Of a stretch of 57,806 bases of DNA, positions 15,017 through 23,990 are shown piece by piece. The notes below the pieces were generated by a model that saw only the letters and a program-made list of their open reading frames with translations, ran no database searches and was not told the DNA's origin. The translations under genes were made by a program, and so were the position numbers. The stretch spans positions 1 through 57,806 of the forward strand of contig CAJXPB010000007.1 in the NCBI GenBank assembly GCA_913057905.1, given 5' to 3'. Position 1 is the stretch's first letter, and each line of letters opens with the position of its first letter. Source of the stretch: an uncultured Pseudomonadota bacterium. Its GTDB lineage: Bacteria > Myxococcota_A > Bradymonadia > Bradymonadales > Bradymonadaceae.

Positions 15017-17737
15017 ATGACACCCGATACGATCCGCCAGCGATTTCTGGACTTCTTCGAGGAGCGCGACCACCGCGTCGTCGACAGCTCCCCCGTCGTG
15101 CCCCAGGGCGACCCGACGTTGTTGTTTACCAACGCCGGGATGAACCAGTTCAAGGACCTGCTTCTGGGCAACGAGACGCGCGACTACAAGCGCGCCACCA
15201 GCTCCCAGAAGTGCATTCGAGCCGGCGGCAAGCACAATGACCTCGACGAGGTGGGCCGCGACGGCCGGCATCTGACCTTCTTTGAGATGCTCGGCAACTG
15301 GTCGTTCGGCGATTACTACAAACGCCAGGCCATCGAGTGGGCCTGGGAGTTTCTGCTCGAAGAGCTCGACCTCAATCGCGAGCAGCTCTACGTGACCGTC
15401 TACAAGGACGACGACGAGTCCTACGACATCTGGGTCGACGAGATCGGCATCCCCGAGGAGCGGATCATCCACCTGGGCGACGTCGAAGAGGGAAACGAGG
15501 AGAACTTCTGGTCGATGGGCCCGACGGGACCCTGCGGGCCGTGCACCGAGATCCACTACGACCTGCGCCCCGACGAGCCCTTTGAATTCGCACCGGGCTA
15601 CGACGAGGACCGCGTCGTCGAGATCTGGAACCTGGTCTTCATGGAATTCAACCGCGATGAGACCGGTGAGTTCCATCCCCTGCCGATGAAGAGCGTCGAC
15701 ACGGGGATGGGCCTTGACCGCGTGGCGATGATCAAGGCCGGCGTCGAGAATGTCTTCAAGACCGACCTCTTTTCGCCGATCTTCCAGAAGACCGCCGAGC
15801 TTCTGGGCGACCCCATCACCCATTGGGAAAAGTTCTACGACAGCGACGACTTCTCCAGCTACGCCGTCATCGCCGACCATATCCGCTCGCTGGCGTTTGC
15901 CATCTGCGACGGCGCTCAGTTCTCCAACGAGGGGCGCGGCTACGTGCTTCGACGCATCCTTCGCCGCGCGGTCCGCTTCGGCCGTACCCTCGGCTTTACC
16001 GAGCCCTTTTTGTGCGAGGTCATCGACGCCGTGGTCGAGCACTACGGCGACGTCTACCCGGAACTGGAGGCGATGGGCGACGAGGCCGCCCAGCTCATCC
16101 GGCTCGAGGAGGAGCGGTTCTTTCGAAACATCGACCGAGGCATCGACCTCTTTGAAGATGCCGCCGAAAGCGCCGAACAGGAGGGTCGCGACGTTCTGAC
16201 CGGCCGCGAGGTCTTCGAGCTTCACGCGACCTATGGATTCCCGCCGGATCTGACCGAGATCATGGCCGAGGAGCGCGACCTGGGCATCGCATGGAGCGAG
16301 TACGAGGAGCTGTGGGAGCAGCACCAGGAGGCGTCGAAGGGCAAGGACGTCTACGACGAGACCGCCGGTGTGGGCGACTGGGAGACCCTGCACGACCGCG
16401 AGGGAAGTCAGTTCGTCGGCTACGACGAGGATACCGCCGAAGGGTGCGACCCGCGCGGCTTCGACGACCAGAGCCTGCGCGCCGAGACGGTTATCACGCG
16501 GTATTACCGCGACGACGAGGGCGACTACCAGATTCTTCTGGACGAAACGCCCTTTTACGCCGAATCGGGCGGTCAGGTCGGCGACACGGGCGTGATCTCG
16601 ACCGAGGACGACACGGTGGTTTTCGAGGTCGAGGACACCCAGAAGACGCCCATCGGCATCGTCCATTTCGGCGAGCTCCTGAAGGGCGAGCCGTCGCGAG
16701 ACAATCTGGAAAAACCGGTGGTCGCTCAGGTGGACTCGGATCATCGGCGCCATGCGGCGTCGAACCACACGGCGACGCACCTGCTTCACTACGCACTGCG
16801 CAACCTCGTGAGCGACTCGATCTTTCAGTCGGGATCGCTGGTGGCCCCGGATCGTCTGCGATTCGACTTCAGCCACGAGGAGCCGGTCAGCCCCGAGAAG
16901 CTCGAAGAGATCGAGCGGTGGGTCAACGGCGTCATCCAAAAAGGCGTCGACATCACCGTTCACCCGAACGTCGAGCGCGAACACGCCGTCGAAGAGATGG
17001 GCGCCATGGCGATCTTCGGCGAAAAGTATGGCGACCGGGTTCGGGTCATCGAGATCGAAGACGACGAGATCGACTTCGAATCGGTCGAACTCTGCGGCGG
17101 CACCCACGTGGAGAATACCCGCGACATCAACGTCTTTCGCATCACGAAAGAGTCGAGCGTGGCCGCGGGGATTCGCCGCATCGAAGCCGTGACGGGTCGA
17201 GAAGCTTACGAGTCGTTTCGACGTGACAGCGAGCGGCTCTCCGATGCCGCAAATGTGCTGAAGACCGACCCGGCAAATCTGATGGATACGGCGCGCTCGA
17301 AGATCGAGCGGATCGACGAGCTGGAACGCCAGGTCGACCAACTCTCGCAGAAGCTCGCTCACGTCCAGTCCGGCTCTCTGGTCGAACAGGCCGTCGACAT
17401 CGACGGCATCTCGGTTGTAGCGGCACAGGTCGACGTGCAGACGCGCGACCAGCTTCTGACCTTTGCCGACCGGCTCAGAGAACAACTCGACTCCGGCGCG
17501 GCGCTGTTGGGCGCCGAGGTCGACGGCAGCGCCGCGCTGGTGGCGCTGGTGACCGACGACGTCGTCGACTCGAAAGGTCTGAGCGCCGGGGACCTCGTCG
17601 GAGCCTCGGCACGCCACGTCGGTGGCGGCGGCGGCGGACGCCCCACCCTGGCCCAGGCCGGCGGCCCCGATGCCGACGGAATCGCCGCGGCTGTGGACGG
17701 ATTCGAGGACCTCGTGCGCGAGCAGCTCGACGCCTGA
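15017..17737 (+). CDS. alaS: alanyl-tRNA synthetase
   Basis: The product has 906 residues, full length. The class II catalytic core is at the N-terminus (TTMTPDTIRQRFLDFF, then TLLFTNAGMNQFKD, KCIRAGGKHNDLD, TFFEMLGNWSFGDYYK). The editing domain carries the zinc-site motifs HTATHLLH and CGGTH. The C-terminal C-Ala region contains the glycine run GGGGGGRPTLAQAGG. It charges tRNA-Ala and clears mischarged Ser and Gly. ATG at 15017 is preferred; a GTG at 15008 would add three residues, and neither has a clear ribosome site. The protein is markedly Asp/Glu-rich, in line with its neighbours. Confidence 0.97.
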   Translation: MTPDTIRQRFLDFFEERDHRVVDSSPVVPQGDPTLLFTNAGMNQFKDLLLGNETRDYKRATSSQKCIRAGGKHNDLDEVGRDGRHLTFFEMLGNWSFGDYYKRQAIEWAWEFLLEELDLNREQLYVTVYKDDDESYDIWVDEIGIPEERIIHLGDVEEGNEENFWSMGPTGPCGPCTEIHYDLRPDEPFEFAPGYDEDRVVEIWNLVFMEFNRDETGEFHPLPMKSVDTGMGLDRVAMIKAGVENVFKTDLFSPIFQKTAELLGDPITHWEKFYDSDDFSSYAVIADHIRSLAFAICDGAQFSNEGRGYVLRRILRRAVRFGRTLGFTEPFLCEVIDAVVEHYGDVYPELEAMGDEAAQLIRLEEERFFRNIDRGIDLFEDAAESAEQEGRDVLTGREVFELHATYGFPPDLTEIMAEERDLGIAWSEYEELWEQHQEASKGKDVYDETAGVGDWETLHDREGSQFVGYDEDTAEGCDPRGFDDQSLRAETVITRYYRDDEGDYQILLDETPFYAESGGQVGDTGVISTEDDTVVFEVEDTQKTPIGIVHFGELLKGEPSRDNLEKPVVAQVDSDHRRHAASNHTATHLLHYALRNLVSDSIFQSGSLVAPDRLRFDFSHEEPVSPEKLEEIERWVNGVIQKGVDITVHPNVEREHAVEEMGAMAIFGEKYGDRVRVIEIEDDEIDFESVELCGGTHVENTRDINVFRITKESSVAAGIRRIEAVTGREAYESFRRDSERLSDAANVLKTDPANLMDTARSKIERIDELERQVDQLSQKLAHVQSGSLVEQAVDIDGISVVAAQVDVQTRDQLLTFADRLREQLDSGAALLGAEVDGSAALVALVTDDVVDSKGLSAGDLVGASARHVGGGGGGRPTLAQAGGPDADGIAAAVDGFEDLVREQLDA

Positions 17738-17810
17738 GCCCGTATGGTCGTTGAAGGAAGGCATCGGCGCCGGTGGCACGGCGGCCGCCACACCGTTACA
17801 GTGGACGTCG

Positions 17811-19988
17811 ATGCGATTTGCTTCCCATTCGACCCATACGCCGCCGATGCCGCACGCCCCCCGTCCAATCTGGATGATGGTCGCCGTGGTGTTGGCGACC
17901 CTCTTGGGGCCCGCATGCTCCGGGGGCAATGGCGGTCCCTCGCAGCGGTCGTGCCAGGTCGACGACGACTGTCCCCCCGGCCGCGACTGCATCGGTGGCA
18001 AATGCCTGATTCCGACCGGCCAAGGTGGCGATACCGACGTCGGCGACGCCGATGGGGCGACACTGGACGGCGACCCCGATGACCTCGACGGGGCCGTCGA
18101 CGCAGACGGCGGCTCCTCCGCGCCCGACCCGGATGACGACGGCGTCGCCGGAGATGCCGACAATTGCCCGAATACCCCGAACCCCGAACAGGTCGACGAC
18201 GACTCCGACGGGATCGGCAATGCGTGCGACAACTGCCCTTCCCTGGCGAACTGGTCGCAACGCGACCTCGACGGCGACGGCGTCGGCGATGTCTGCGACA
18301 GTTGCCGAAATATCCCGAACCCGGATCAGTCCGACGAGTCTGCGCGCACCTGCGCCCAATTAGAGGGCGATCTCGATGGTGACGGCGTCGGCAACCCCGA
18401 GGACGTCTGCCCGCAAATCCCGGATCCGCTGCAGGTCGATACCGACGGAGACGGCATCGGAGACCTGTGCGACAACTGCCCACGCCGCGCCAACTGGCGG
18501 CAACGCGACCGCAACGACAACGGCAAGGGTGATGTGTGCGAACGCGGCGCAGCCATCGACAGCGACGGCGACGGCTGGTCGAACTCCGGAGACGACGCCA
18601 TCTCGATCGACTCCTGCCCGAATACGCCACAGGAACAACTCCTCGACGCCGACGGCGACGGCATCGGCAACGTCTGCGATCCCTGCCCACTGCACGCCGC
18701 CGTCGATGCCGCAAATTGCCCGGAGCTCGACGACCCCGACGACGGCTGGGGGGCGCGCGACAACTGCCCACGCGTTAAAAACCCGGCACAAACCGACCTG
18801 AACCGAGATGGGATCGGCGATGCGTGTCAGCCGCATTTCGGCTTCGAAGACAGCGATGGAGACACGTACATCGACCTGGTCGACAACTGCCCCTTCACGT
18901 TTAACGAGAGCCAACTCGACAGCCAGTCCGACGGCATCGGCAACGCGTGCGCAGACCAGGTCGATCCCGACGTCGATGGCGACGGGATCGACGCCCCCGC
19001 CGACAACTGCCCCTGGCGGGCAAACCCGAATCAGATCGACTCGGACTCCGACGGCGTCGGCGACCAGTGCGATGTATGCCCGTCGGTTCCCAACCCCGAA
19101 CAGGCCGTACCCGAGGGCCGCCACTTCGGAGAAGCCTGCGAGCGCGACTGGGACGACGACGGAATCGACGACCCCCTGGACAACTGCCCGTTCGTCCGAA
19201 ATCCCGGCCAACTCGACTCCAATGGTGACGAACTGGGGAATTCCTGCACGGTCCAGGAGCTGCCCGACCGCGACGGCGACGCCATCCCGGATCCCGAGGA
19301 TCCCTGCCCCGAGTGGCCCGGCGTCGGGTCGGGCGGAAAGTGTCCGGTCGATACCGACGCGGACGTCATCCCCGACCTCGACGACAATTGTCCGCTGACC
19401 GTGAATCCCATGCAGGCCGACACCGACGGCGACGGTGTGGGTGACGCCTGCGACACCTGTCCCGGCCTGGCAAACCCCTGGAACCGCGACCCCGATCGAG
19501 ACGGCGTCGGAGAAGCCTGTCAGAATGACCGGGACGGCGACGAGATTCCCGACGGCCTCGACAACTGCCCCGAGACGTCAAACCCCTATCAATCGAACGT
19601 GGATGGCGACCGCTACGGGGACCTCTGCGACCCATGCCCTCTCGTGGCTTCGACGGGCGATGGCGAGGTCTGTGAGACGGACTACGACGGCGACGGCATC
19701 AAGGACGGAGCGGATAACTGCCCGCAGGTGGCCAACCCGTGGCAGACCGACGGAGACGACGACGGTGTCGGCGACCGCTGCGAAGGCGACCTGGACGGCG
19801 ATGGAGTCGACGACCGATGGGACAACTGTCCGACGCTTCCAAATCCCTACCAGATCGATTCGAACGGCGACGGAGTCGGAGACGTCTGCTGGCAGGATTC
19901 CGACCGCGACGGCATCCCGAATCGGCTCGACGAGTGCCCCCAGACATACAATCTGCCGACGCTGGGATGCGAGGGACCACCTGAGTAG
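17811..19988 (+). CDS. secreted lipoprotein made of thrombospondin type 3 repeats
   Basis: The product has 725 residues from the ATG at 17811; an in-frame ATG at 17847 is an alternative. The signal region ends LATLLGPACSGG, probably a lipoprotein site. A Cys-rich knot follows (CQVDDDCPPGRDCIGGKC). From about residue 110 to the end the protein is almost entirely calcium-binding TSP3-type repeats, with more than 20 units of the pattern D.D.DGIGD.CDNCP..NP.Q. Such repeats bind a row of Ca2+ ions and form rigid surface stalks. There is no obvious catalytic or C-terminal anchor domain. It begins 73 bases after alaS and converges on a small unknown gene. Confidence 0.88.
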   Translation: MRFASHSTHTPPMPHAPRPIWMMVAVVLATLLGPACSGGNGGPSQRSCQVDDDCPPGRDCIGGKCLIPTGQGGDTDVGDADGATLDGDPDDLDGAVDADGGSSAPDPDDDGVAGDADNCPNTPNPEQVDDDSDGIGNACDNCPSLANWSQRDLDGDGVGDVCDSCRNIPNPDQSDESARTCAQLEGDLDGDGVGNPEDVCPQIPDPLQVDTDGDGIGDLCDNCPRRANWRQRDRNDNGKGDVCERGAAIDSDGDGWSNSGDDAISIDSCPNTPQEQLLDADGDGIGNVCDPCPLHAAVDAANCPELDDPDDGWGARDNCPRVKNPAQTDLNRDGIGDACQPHFGFEDSDGDTYIDLVDNCPFTFNESQLDSQSDGIGNACADQVDPDVDGDGIDAPADNCPWRANPNQIDSDSDGVGDQCDVCPSVPNPEQAVPEGRHFGEACERDWDDDGIDDPLDNCPFVRNPGQLDSNGDELGNSCTVQELPDRDGDAIPDPEDPCPEWPGVGSGGKCPVDTDADVIPDLDDNCPLTVNPMQADTDGDGVGDACDTCPGLANPWNRDPDRDGVGEACQNDRDGDEIPDGLDNCPETSNPYQSNVDGDRYGDLCDPCPLVASTGDGEVCETDYDGDGIKDGADNCPQVANPWQTDGDDDGVGDRCEGDLDGDGVDDRWDNCPTLPNPYQIDSNGDGVGDVCWQDSDRDGIPNRLDECPQTYNLPTLGCEGPPE

Positions 19989-19994
19989 GTCGGA

Positions 19995-20324
19995 TCAGTC
20001 GTCGATGCCGAAATCGGACCGCGTATCGAAGTCCGGGGTCTCTCCCTCTGGCTCGAAGGGCGTCGGATCGTCGATCGAACCGGTGAAGACGTCGATGTTC
20101 GCGTAGGCGAGAGCCTGGTGATTGTACGACGCACTGGCCTCGTCGGCGAGCACGTAGTGTACCGACTTCAGCGGATCACCGTCCGGCGTTTCACCCTTTT
20201 TCAGGGCCTTGATCCAGGTGCGGAGTTCGTCGTTTGGCACCAGGGTTTTGGGTTCGTCAAAGTCGTAGAAGACCCACATCGTCTGGTCGTCTTCGTCGTA
20301 TCGGCGCTCGTGGGTGTCGCTCAT
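19995..20324 (-). CDS. hypothetical acidic protein of 109 residues
   Basis: ATG at 20324 follows the ribosome site GAGGA. The protein begins MSDTHERRYDEDDQTMWVFYDFDEPKT and contains a mixed alpha/beta core (LRTWIKALKKGETPDGDPL, VHYVLADEASASYNHQALAYA) with an acidic end. No family is recognised. It is divergent from the desulfhydrase-like gene, and its stop lies seven bases from the end of the TSP3 gene. Confidence 0.65.
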   Translation of the reverse strand: MSDTHERRYDEDDQTMWVFYDFDEPKTLVPNDELRTWIKALKKGETPDGDPLKSVHYVLADEASASYNHQALAYANIDVFTGSIDDPTPFEPEGETPDFDTRSDFGIDD

Positions 20325-20363
20325 CGTGAATCCTCGGTAGGCTGGTGGAAGGACATGTCGGGC

Positions 20364-20393
20364 TTGAGATGCGGGCCCACTCGTCCGTATACA
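20364..20393 (+). promoter_or_regulatory. candidate sigma70 promoter of the 20428 gene cluster
   Basis: TTGAGA (20364-20369, five of six) and TATACA (20388-20393, four of six) are separated by 18 bases. Transcription would start near 20400, about 28 bases before the ATG at 20428. It could drive the whole cluster to 26639. Confidence 0.5.
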
Positions 20394-20427
20394 GGGACCC
20401 GCCACTCGTCACGATTCAGGATTATCC

Positions 20428-21516
20428 ATGGCCGACACCGCACTTCAAAGGCAGTTTCCGAGCGCGGAGGCGCTACCACGGACCGCGTTTGCGCAGCTTC
20501 CCACGCGAGTCGAACCACTGAAGTCGCTCGGCGCGGAACTGAATCTGCAGGATCTCTGGGTCAAACGCGACGATCAGTCTGGCACACTGTATGGGGGAAA
20601 CAAAGTTCGCAAACTGGAGTTCCTGCTCGGCGAGGCCCTGGCCGAGGGACACGACGAAGTCTGGACGGTCGGAGCCATCGGCAGCCACCACGTACTGGCG
20701 ACCTGCATCTACGCCCGTCAGCAGGGGCTCGAGCCGGGGGCACTTCATTTCCCGCAGCCGGTGACCGAACACGTCCTGGACAACCTCAGAGCACTGAGCA
20801 CGACCCAGCCGGACCTGACCCTGGTCTCGAATCGGGCCCAGATCCCGGTGGAGGTCCTCCGCACCCGCATCCGCGAGTGGCTGGCTCGTCATCCCGAGGT
20901 CTACTACATCCCCGCCGGCGGGTCGTCGGCGACCGGCGCGCTCGGGTACGTCAACGCCGCCATGGAGCTCGCCGAACAGATCGAAAATGGCGAGGTCCCC
21001 GAGCCCGATACCATCTTCGTGGCCGCGGGCACCTGTGGGACCCTCGCCGGATTGACGCTCGGCCTCAAGATGGCGGGTCTGTCGACCCACGTCGTCGGTG
21101 TGAGAGTCGTCGACCGCCTGATCGCGAACAAGCCGCTGGTGATGCGACTCGCCGGCAAAATGGCCACGCGGCTGGAGGCCTGCGGCGTCGACTCGGCCCC
21201 GTCGGTCTCAAAGGACGATTTCGACCTGATTCACGACTACTTCGGTCGGGATTACGGCGAACCGACCCCCGAGGGTCAACGCGCCATCCGCCTGGCGGAC
21301 CAGACCGAGGGGCTGACCCTGGAGCCGACCTACACGGGCAAGACGATGGCCGCACTGATCGGTGAGCGGGAGGATCGAGGGCTGCGCGACAAGACCGTGC
21401 TCTACTGGCATACGCTCAGCGGGGTCGACCTCTCCGAGCGGATCGCCGCCGCCGATGTAGCCGCCGATCTCCCCGATGAGTATCAGCAGTTTTTCGACGG
21501 GAAGGACGGCACGTGA
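20428..21516 (+). CDS. D-cysteine desulfhydrase / ACC deaminase-like PLP enzyme
   Basis: The product has 362 residues. The pyridoxal-phosphate lysine lies in SGTLYGGNKVRKLEF (Lys59, first Lys of NKVRK). The phosphate-binding segments GAIGSHHVLATC and AAGTCGTLAGL and the C-terminal YTGKTMAALI are typical of the fold. The family includes D-cysteine desulfhydrase (to pyruvate, H2S and ammonia), ACC deaminase and D-amino-acid lyases, and the exact substrate cannot be read from sequence. The protein is somewhat longer than E. coli DcyD (328). Its TGA overlaps the GTG of the phosphatase gene. Confidence 0.82.
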   Translation: MADTALQRQFPSAEALPRTAFAQLPTRVEPLKSLGAELNLQDLWVKRDDQSGTLYGGNKVRKLEFLLGEALAEGHDEVWTVGAIGSHHVLATCIYARQQGLEPGALHFPQPVTEHVLDNLRALSTTQPDLTLVSNRAQIPVEVLRTRIREWLARHPEVYYIPAGGSSATGALGYVNAAMELAEQIENGEVPEPDTIFVAAGTCGTLAGLTLGLKMAGLSTHVVGVRVVDRLIANKPLVMRLAGKMATRLEACGVDSAPSVSKDDFDLIHDYFGRDYGEPTPEGQRAIRLADQTEGLTLEPTYTGKTMAALIGEREDRGLRDKTVLYWHTLSGVDLSERIAAADVAADLPDEYQQFFDGKDGT

Positions 21517-21992
21517 CCGAATTTGTTCGCATTGTCTTCGTATGCAGCGGAAATATCTGCCGCTCACCGATGGCCGAAGCCCTGGCTCGTGCAAAGCTTC
21601 AAGAACGCGATCTCGATGCCGCCGTCATCTCGGCGGGTACGATGGGAATCGTCGGCCGCAAGCCGTCGGATGCAGCGGTCCGAGCCCTCAAGGAGGTCGG
21701 CATCGAGTTGAGCGGCCACCTGTCGCAGGGGGTCGACGTCAACCTGGTCGGCCACGCCGACATCATCGCCGTCATGGAGCCCAAGCACGTCGACTACTTC
21801 GAGCGGCGTGCTCCGGACCTCGTGGACCGCGTCGTGCCCCTCTGGGAGTACGCCGACGAGGCGTCCGGCGGGATCGGCGACCCGGTCGGCCGGTCGATCG
21901 AGGCCTTCCGGGAATGCCGCGAACTCCTCGAGGCCGCCGTCGATACCCTGCTCGATGAGTTGGAGAACGATCGCGACCCTCAAAACCTATGA
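21513..21992 (+). CDS. low-molecular-weight protein tyrosine phosphatase
   Basis: The product has 159 residues, normal for the family. The catalytic P-loop CSGNICRS (Cys11 to Ser18, C-x5-R-S) and the general acid Asp123 in GDPVG are present. The family also covers arsenate reductases, but the spacing and downstream DP fit the phosphatase. GTG at 21513 overlaps the upstream stop by four bases, so the two genes are likely translationally coupled. The substrate, a phosphotyrosine or phosphoarginine protein, is unknown. Confidence 0.9.
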   Translation: MTEFVRIVFVCSGNICRSPMAEALARAKLQERDLDAAVISAGTMGIVGRKPSDAAVRALKEVGIELSGHLSQGVDVNLVGHADIIAVMEPKHVDYFERRAPDLVDRVVPLWEYADEASGGIGDPVGRSIEAFRECRELLEAAVDTLLDELENDRDPQNL

Positions 21993-21998
21993 GGAACG

Positions 21999-22793
21999 AT
22001 GTCCGGTCACAATAAATGGAGCAAAATCAAGCGTAAGAAGCAGAAGCGCGACCGCCGCCGCGCGAAACTCTTCAACAAACTGATCCGCGAGATCACCGTC
22101 GCGGCCCGCGAAGGCGGCGGTGACCCCGAATACAACCCGCGTCTGCGCGTGGCGATAGACAGGGCCCACGAAGCGGACATGCCCAAGGACAACATCGAGA
22201 ACGCCATCAAGCGCGGGACCGGTGAGCTCGAGGGCGTCGACTACGAAGAGCAGACCTACGAAGGCTATGGGCCGGCGGGCGTCGCGGTCTTCGTGCGTGC
22301 CCTGACCGACAACAACAACCGGACGGTCTCGGAGCTGCGCCACCTCTTCAAGACCTACGACGGGAACCTGGGCGAAGACGGCTGCGTCTCCTGGCAGTTC
22401 GAGCCGCGCGGCGAGATTCTGGTCGAGCAGGACTCGGTCGACGACGACGATGCGTTCTTGCTGGAGGCCGCCGACATGGGCGCAATGAGCATCGAGGAGT
22501 CGACCTTCGAACCCGAGAGCGAAAAGCAGGACCCCGACCCCATCCCGGTCTACGCGGTCTACACCGGATTCGAGGATATGCACGAGGTCGACGAACAGTT
22601 GCGCGACGCCGACTACGAGGTGCGGGACACCCGGCCGGTCCAGAAACCGCAACAGCACGTCGAGCTCGACCAAGAGGAGGCCGACACATTTCTGGATTTC
22701 TACACCGAGCTCGACGACCACGACGACGTGCAGGCCGCGTTCGCAAACTGCGAACTTCCCGACGATTTTGAGCCGAGCGTCGAGGTAGAATAA
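21999..22793 (+). CDS. yebC: YebC/PmpR family regulator (TACO1-like)
   Basis: The product has 264 residues. The family signature is complete: MSGHNKWSKIKRKK at the start, then LIREITVAAREGG, NPRLRVAIDRAHEADMPKDNIENAIKRG, YEGYGPAGVAVFVRALTDNNNRT, and FEPRGEI. YebC proteins are reported as transcriptional regulators and more recently as factors helping ribosomes through proline-rich stretches. The acidic linkers (DDDDAFLL, ESEKQDPDPIP) are longer than usual. It precedes ruvCAB, a classic arrangement. The start follows the upstream stop by six bases. Confidence 0.95.
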   Translation: MSGHNKWSKIKRKKQKRDRRRAKLFNKLIREITVAAREGGGDPEYNPRLRVAIDRAHEADMPKDNIENAIKRGTGELEGVDYEEQTYEGYGPAGVAVFVRALTDNNNRTVSELRHLFKTYDGNLGEDGCVSWQFEPRGEILVEQDSVDDDDAFLLEAADMGAMSIEESTFEPESEKQDPDPIPVYAVYTGFEDMHEVDEQLRDADYEVRDTRPVQKPQQHVELDQEEADTFLDFYTELDDHDDVQAAFANCELPDDFEPSVEVE

Positions 22794-22867
22794 CTTGACC
22801 TACACTGAACATCTATACAGAATCGGCCATCAGTTGCGCCCCTGTCGACTCGGCCATTGGTGACCCC

Positions 22868-23353
22868 GTGCTCATTCTCGGAATCGACCCCGGATCACGC
22901 TACACCGGATACGGACTCGTGCGTCGGCGCGGCCGTGAGGCCGAGTACGTCACGAGCGGGCGGATCAATGCGGCCAAGGCCGGGGACTTCGACGCCCGGC
23001 TGCCCCTGATCTACCGGGGCATGACCGAACTATTGGAGACGTACTCGCCGACCGCCGTCGCCATCGAGGCGATCTTTACCGCCTACAACGCCCAGTCGAC
23101 GATCAAGCTCGGCCACGCTCGCGGAGTCGCCGTGTTGGCCGTCTCCCATGCCGAGCTCCCGATGTCGGACTATCCGCCCGCGCGAGTCAAAAAGACGGTC
23201 GCCGGCCACGGTCGCGCAAAAAAGGAGCAGGTCCAGCAGATGGTGAAGATGCGACTGGGCATCGACGGCGATTTGGCCGAAGATGCCGCCGACGCTCTCG
23301 CGGTTGCCCTGTGCCACTGTCAGGCGGCTGAATTCGAACGCCACCTCGGTTAA
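22868..23353 (+). CDS. ruvC: Holliday junction resolvase RuvC
   Basis: The product has 161 residues. GTG at 22868 starts LILGIDPGSRYTGYGLV, with the catalytic Asp in GIDPGS. The second acid is in AIEAIFTAYN and the last pair in EDAADALAVALCH, completing the four acidic residues of the RNase H-like site. RuvC cuts Holliday junctions in the RuvABC resolvasome. It lies 21 bases before ruvA. Confidence 0.95.
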   Translation: MLILGIDPGSRYTGYGLVRRRGREAEYVTSGRINAAKAGDFDARLPLIYRGMTELLETYSPTAVAIEAIFTAYNAQSTIKLGHARGVAVLAVSHAELPMSDYPPARVKKTVAGHGRAKKEQVQQMVKMRLGIDGDLAEDAADALAVALCHCQAAEFERHLG

Positions 23354-23374
23354 CCCGCCCCTGGTATTGAATCC

Positions 23375-23980
23375 ATGATCGGTCGATTGACTGGAAAGAT
23401 TGAATCGACGTCGCTGAATACACTGATCGTCGACGTCCATGGCGTCGGCTATCAGGTCGACGTCCCCGCCGGCCTCCCGGGCCGCCTCGACCTAGACGAC
23501 GAAGGCCGAGGCACCCTTCACGTGTACACCTCGGTGCGCGACGACGCCATCGATCTGTACGGCTTTGCCACACCGACCCAAAAGGAGTTGTTCGAACGGC
23601 TCACCGGCGTCTCGGGTATCGGGCCGAAGACGGCGCTGGGCGTGCTGACCGAACTCCAGCCCTCGGAGGTCGTCAAGGCCGTGCGTGCCAACCGCATGGA
23701 GGCCTTCAAACAGGTCAAGGGTATCGGCGAGAAGACGGCCCAACGCCTGATGCTCGAGATGAAAAACAACGTCGACGACCTGGAATTCGACGACATCACC
23801 CCGCCCTCCGAGGTCGACCACGACGACGAGATGGTCGAATCCCTGCGCTCGGCGCTGTCGAACTTCGGCTATGACAGCAGCGAGATCGAACAGGTCATCG
23901 GCTCGATGGACGAGTCGGCTTTCGAAGAGGCCTCGTCGGTCGAACCGCTGGTCCGCAACGCCCTCGACTTGCTACGATGA
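23375..23980 (+). CDS. ruvA: Holliday junction branch migration protein RuvA
   Basis: The product has 201 residues, normal length. The N-terminal OB-fold begins MIGRLTGKIE and continues VDVHGVGYQVDVP. Two helix-hairpin-helix motifs follow (LTGVSGIGPKTALGVL and QVKGIGEKTAQRLMLEMK). A short acidic linker leads to the C-terminal RuvB-binding domain (LRSALSNFGYDSSEIEQVI). It binds four-way junctions and loads RuvB. Confidence 0.96.
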   Translation: MIGRLTGKIESTSLNTLIVDVHGVGYQVDVPAGLPGRLDLDDEGRGTLHVYTSVRDDAIDLYGFATPTQKELFERLTGVSGIGPKTALGVLTELQPSEVVKAVRANRMEAFKQVKGIGEKTAQRLMLEMKNNVDDLEFDDITPPSEVDHDDEMVESLRSALSNFGYDSSEIEQVIGSMDESAFEEASSVEPLVRNALDLLR

Positions 23981-23990
23981 GTCCCCGACT

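Noticed and set aside
14792..18232. Open frame of 1146 residues antisense to alaS and the TSP3 gene
   Set aside because: It mirrors the codon bias of alaS and the repeats of the TSP3 gene and shows no recognisable protein features.
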